From Haliotis asinina (Eukaryota; Mollusca; Gastropoda; Lepetellida; Haliotidae), in assembly GCF_037392515.1 (NCBI RefSeq), contig NC_090285.1, positions 4,529,501 to 4,593,500 of the forward strand: a stretch of DNA of 64,000 bases. Reading direction: 5' to 3'. Both the position numbers and the translations under genes were made by a program. The first letter of the stretch is position 1. Each line of letters begins with the position of its first letter. This document shows, piece after piece, positions 61,501-64,000 of the stretch. Below the pieces are notes generated by a model, which was given only the letters and a program-made list of their open reading frames with translations, had not been told where the DNA came from and ran no database searches.

Positions 61501-63542
61501 TTTCACTAACCTGGGCAAGGCATGGTGTGGTTAGCCCTGAATGTTTCACTAACCTGGGTAAGGTAGAGTGTGGTTAGCTCTGAATGTTTCACTAACCTAG
61601 CCAAGGCATGGTGTGGTTAGCCCTGAATGTTTCACTAACCTGGGCAAGGCAGGGTGTATCCATACTCTGGGTGCTTGATGAACCTGCGTTCACTCAACTG
61701 GGTGATTCCATACACCCTGAAGCATTCAATACACATCACATGTCCCGACTCACAGGGGAACACAAGCACTGGAGATCTGAAGAAGTATTTCCATATTAAA
61801 CATCATAATCAAACGAAGGAAAACTGTTTAACTGTCAAACACTGCACCCAGCAATATCCCTGCTGTACTACAGTTGTCTGTCCAGACTAGATAAACCAAC
61901 TGTGGATAATGAGAACAACGATCTAAGTTGCCAGTGTATGATGAACATCATCAACAAAGTCCTTCAATTGGACCAGCCTCCCACCACCAGTTTCGGCTGC
62001 AAAGGGACTCGATCCATGTGTGTACCCTCACCATTGACAGATCTTGCATTCCAGTACGTTTTGAAAATAATGTATTAGATGTTGGGTGGCATGAAAATGC
62101 GACTTCCAATTATTGTTGGAACTGAGCAATAGTTCTGAACAGCTTCTGACCTGCCTCACATGTAACACCTTAACCACAGGTTAGAAGTCATGACATAACA
62201 AATTAACTATAGTATTAGGTACTAGAATGAATTTTAAGCTCTTTGACTCCTTTTGAGCATATATTGAAACAAATTTGCAAACAATGATTTTAAAGTATTC
62301 TGAAAATACCATCCCGGCCATGATTTAAACCCAGTTACCTCACATCTGCACAGGTAATGCACTCAACCTCACGTCTGTTCGGTCGTACATGTCGCAGAAC
62401 AGCAGCCGATATGCCATCAGGGTGGGACTTGCCACATTTGAACACAAATTCCTGAAATGATATCATGAACACAGACATGTTGCCACGTAATCTACAGAAG
62501 CTGCTGGAACACAAAACTGAATCTATCTTCCTTAACATGGTCCATTTAGCTGTGTAATAACCAACTGACTATCAGGAACATCTCCTAGAATATGCTCAGT
62601 CAAAGGGACTCTTCAGATATAGTAACCTGACCAGCCAGTCAAGTCATTTGTTATCCTGACATTTCAATTACACATGTAACTAAATGAACAAAACCTCACA
62701 CTAATGTATACTGATCCCACAAACACAGATGAGGAAGGTCATCTTTAAGAAAATGAAAATTCATATTCAGGTCTGCACTTTCCGTTTCATTTCATGACCT
62801 TCAGCTTCAGAGTAACCTGAAGTAAGGCGAGGGTCATGCCATGAGGTGGTAAGACTGAAAAAAACTTTCCAGAAATCCTTGAGGTCTTGTAGAAGCTATT
62901 GAATATATAAGACCAGTATATGGATGTCAAGTTGTTCTTCAATGTATAACACAATGTTGCTGGGCTACTTCTGGCCCCTTCCTCAGGTGACTGAAGAATG
63001 GGCAAATAACAGTCCACAAATATTACATTACACAATAAAGAAAAGAAGTCGTCATCCACATACTGGTCTTATATTTCCAGAAATCACTTACAGCAGCTGT
63101 CCCTTCACAACCGTCATTCCGACACTCCCCGCCCATGCACCTTGACTGCAGAACATCGCTCCAGCCCTCGGGGTCCTGCAATAAAGTATAGTATTCGGAC
63201 AATCTCCTTAAAAGGCTATGATTTTCAGCTCTAAGCTCACACACATTTAATCCATGTTCAATAAAACACAGAGCAACTGATGGGATTGTCAAAACTTTCA
63301 TTATTAAATTCTGAAAAGAATCACCAACATTTTTGGTGAGGACCTGTTCTAACATGAATTTTTTACTAGAAAGATTCCTTTCACAAATGTTTCTGAAAAC
63401 ACATATTCTGTACTTACCCTGCTCAGAACAAAAGCCCCATCTTGGCACATGGCACACTTGACTCTGAGCTTGCCGGGCTGTATAGATCGACATTCTTTAC
63501 AGTATACATAGTACTGGTTCTTCAGCTCCCTTTCCTCATTTA
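57924..63542 (-). CDS. PRKN: Parkin, RBR E3 ubiquitin ligase (RING0 to C-terminus, 9 exons; 5' part outside)
   Basis: Parkin is the RING-between-RING ligase activated by PINK1 on damaged mitochondria. Exons on the - strand: 63542-63418, 63175-63092, 62451-62339, 61776-61640, 60552-60491, 59662-59522, 58949-58869, 58569-58452, 58027-57924. Phases all agree, giving about 321 residues, close to human 141-465. In order: RING0 with YYVYCKECRSIQPGKLRVKC and VFKCG; RING1 with ECITCADVR, CESGHVMCIECF and LPCPAGC; IBR with LCPGPGC and FCRDCKNEYHEGPC; the REP helix with SRWEDQSR, keeping the Trp that blocks RING1; RING2 with PCPKC, the catalytic Cys in NGGCMHM, and a C-terminal QHWFG. All zinc ligands in RING1, IBR and RING2 appear present. 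The UBL exons lie past the right edge. The intron after exon 61640 is filled by an exon-derived minisatellite. Confidence 0.95.
58985..59250. repeat. About 70-bp tandem repeat, three to four units, with (GTGA)n
   Basis: Units read AGAGAGTTGAAGTAATATTC then TAGCTAACATAAAGTCAGTC plus GTGAGTGGGTGGGTGAG. It lies in the parkin intron between exons 59662-59522 and 58949-58869, close to the acceptor of the latter. Confidence 0.88.
59940..60135. repeat. About 30-bp minisatellite in parkin intron
   Basis: Units read CTCTCAACCAGGTAACATGA plus ACC with small changes, six or seven times. Confidence 0.85.
60733..61666 (-). repeat. 43-bp minisatellite made from a parkin exon end and its splice donor
   Basis: Read on the - strand, each unit is ACACCCTGCCTTGCCCAG, the last 18 bases of exon 61776-61640, followed by 25 bases starting GTTAGTGAAACATTCAGGGC, the first bases of the intron. 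About 21 units follow without a gap. Units nearest the exon keep CCCAG/GTTAGTG; more distant ones have GGCTAG/GTTAGT. It fills most of the intron before the next exon (60552). Confidence 0.93.
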
Positions 63543-63949
63543 CTACAAAATAAAACATTACACTATCCACTGTGAGACAAAACACTATATTACCCTATGT
63601 GATAAAACAACGTATTTCTTTTGTGTAAGAATTAGAAAATATTAAAAATATAATTTATAATGGGCAAGTGTCTTGATTGGATAAAACCATTTTACTTTGG
63701 TGTAAACTATAATTATATACTACCCTGGTGTAAGATAAAACAATACATTGCCAAAGTGTAGCATAAAAGAGCATAGCACCATGGTATATAGCATGACAAC
63801 TTATTACCCTATTGTAAGATAAAATACTATATTTTCAAAAAGTGAAATAAACAATACATTGTATGTTACAAATTTGGAAGATGACAAAAATGTATGACCC
63901 TGACATAAAATACAACAATACATTAACCTGGTGTTAGAAAAATACAAGA

Positions 63950-64000
63950 GTAATCAGAAGATGACATATCCCCCAGCTCCCACATATCTGAAAGGAAAGG
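63950..64000 (-). mobile_element. Same 174-bp-module element, edge of a third copy
   Basis: Read in reverse, the last bases give GGGAGCTGGGGGATATGTCA then TCTTCTGATTACTC, matching the right end of copy 1. Only the tip lies in the window, upstream of parkin exon 63542-63418. Confidence 0.6.

Overview
The window looks like nuclear DNA of a gastropod mollusc, most likely an abalone (Haliotis). It has large introns, GT-AG splicing, animal genes and many copies of a tRNA-like SINE whose 3' end reads like a familiar abalone repeat. The genus is inferred from memory of that repeat and was not tested by a search. No bacterial operon, CRISPR array or rRNA is present.

Four host genes can be read, in this order. 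(1) The last coding exon of REV3L (DNA polymerase zeta catalytic subunit) lies on the + strand at 53-202. (2) SETD4, a SET-domain lysine methyltransferase, is complete on the - strand at 6200-13829, in 8 exons coding 433 aa. (3) MORC3, a GHKL-ATPase and CW zinc-finger nuclear-body protein, is complete on the + strand at 14115-46921, in 17 exons coding 831 aa. (4) Parkin (PRKN), an RBR ubiquitin ligase, lies on the - strand at 57924-63542. Nine exons from RING0 to the stop are present and the UBL exons lie beyond the right edge. SETD4 and MORC3 are head to head with 285 bp between their start codons. All exon phases of SETD4, MORC3 and parkin fit together, which supports the models.

Region by region: 0.2-6.2 kb is the REV3L 3' flank and intergenic DNA. 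6.2-13.8 kb is SETD4, with minisatellites and a MITE in its introns. 14.1-46.9 kb is MORC3, whose introns carry SINEs, MITEs, a Tc1/mariner remnant and minisatellites. The 13.3-kb MORC3 intron at 32.0-45.3 kb holds nested tyrosine-recombinase elements: a broken DIRS retroelement and a Crypton DNA transposon. 47-57.9 kb is intergenic with SINE clusters and tandem arrays. 57.9-64 kb is parkin.

The most notable observations are these. MORC3 has two U12-type introns, one AT-AC and one GT-AG, each with a strong branch site 10-11 nt from the acceptor. A 43-bp minisatellite in parkin is built from the end of a coding exon plus its own 5' splice site and has been multiplied about 21 times. A 2.7-kb Crypton insertion sits in one of two near-identical neighbouring copies, and the other copy supplies its empty site; this is either a tandem duplication or two haplotypes joined in the assembly.
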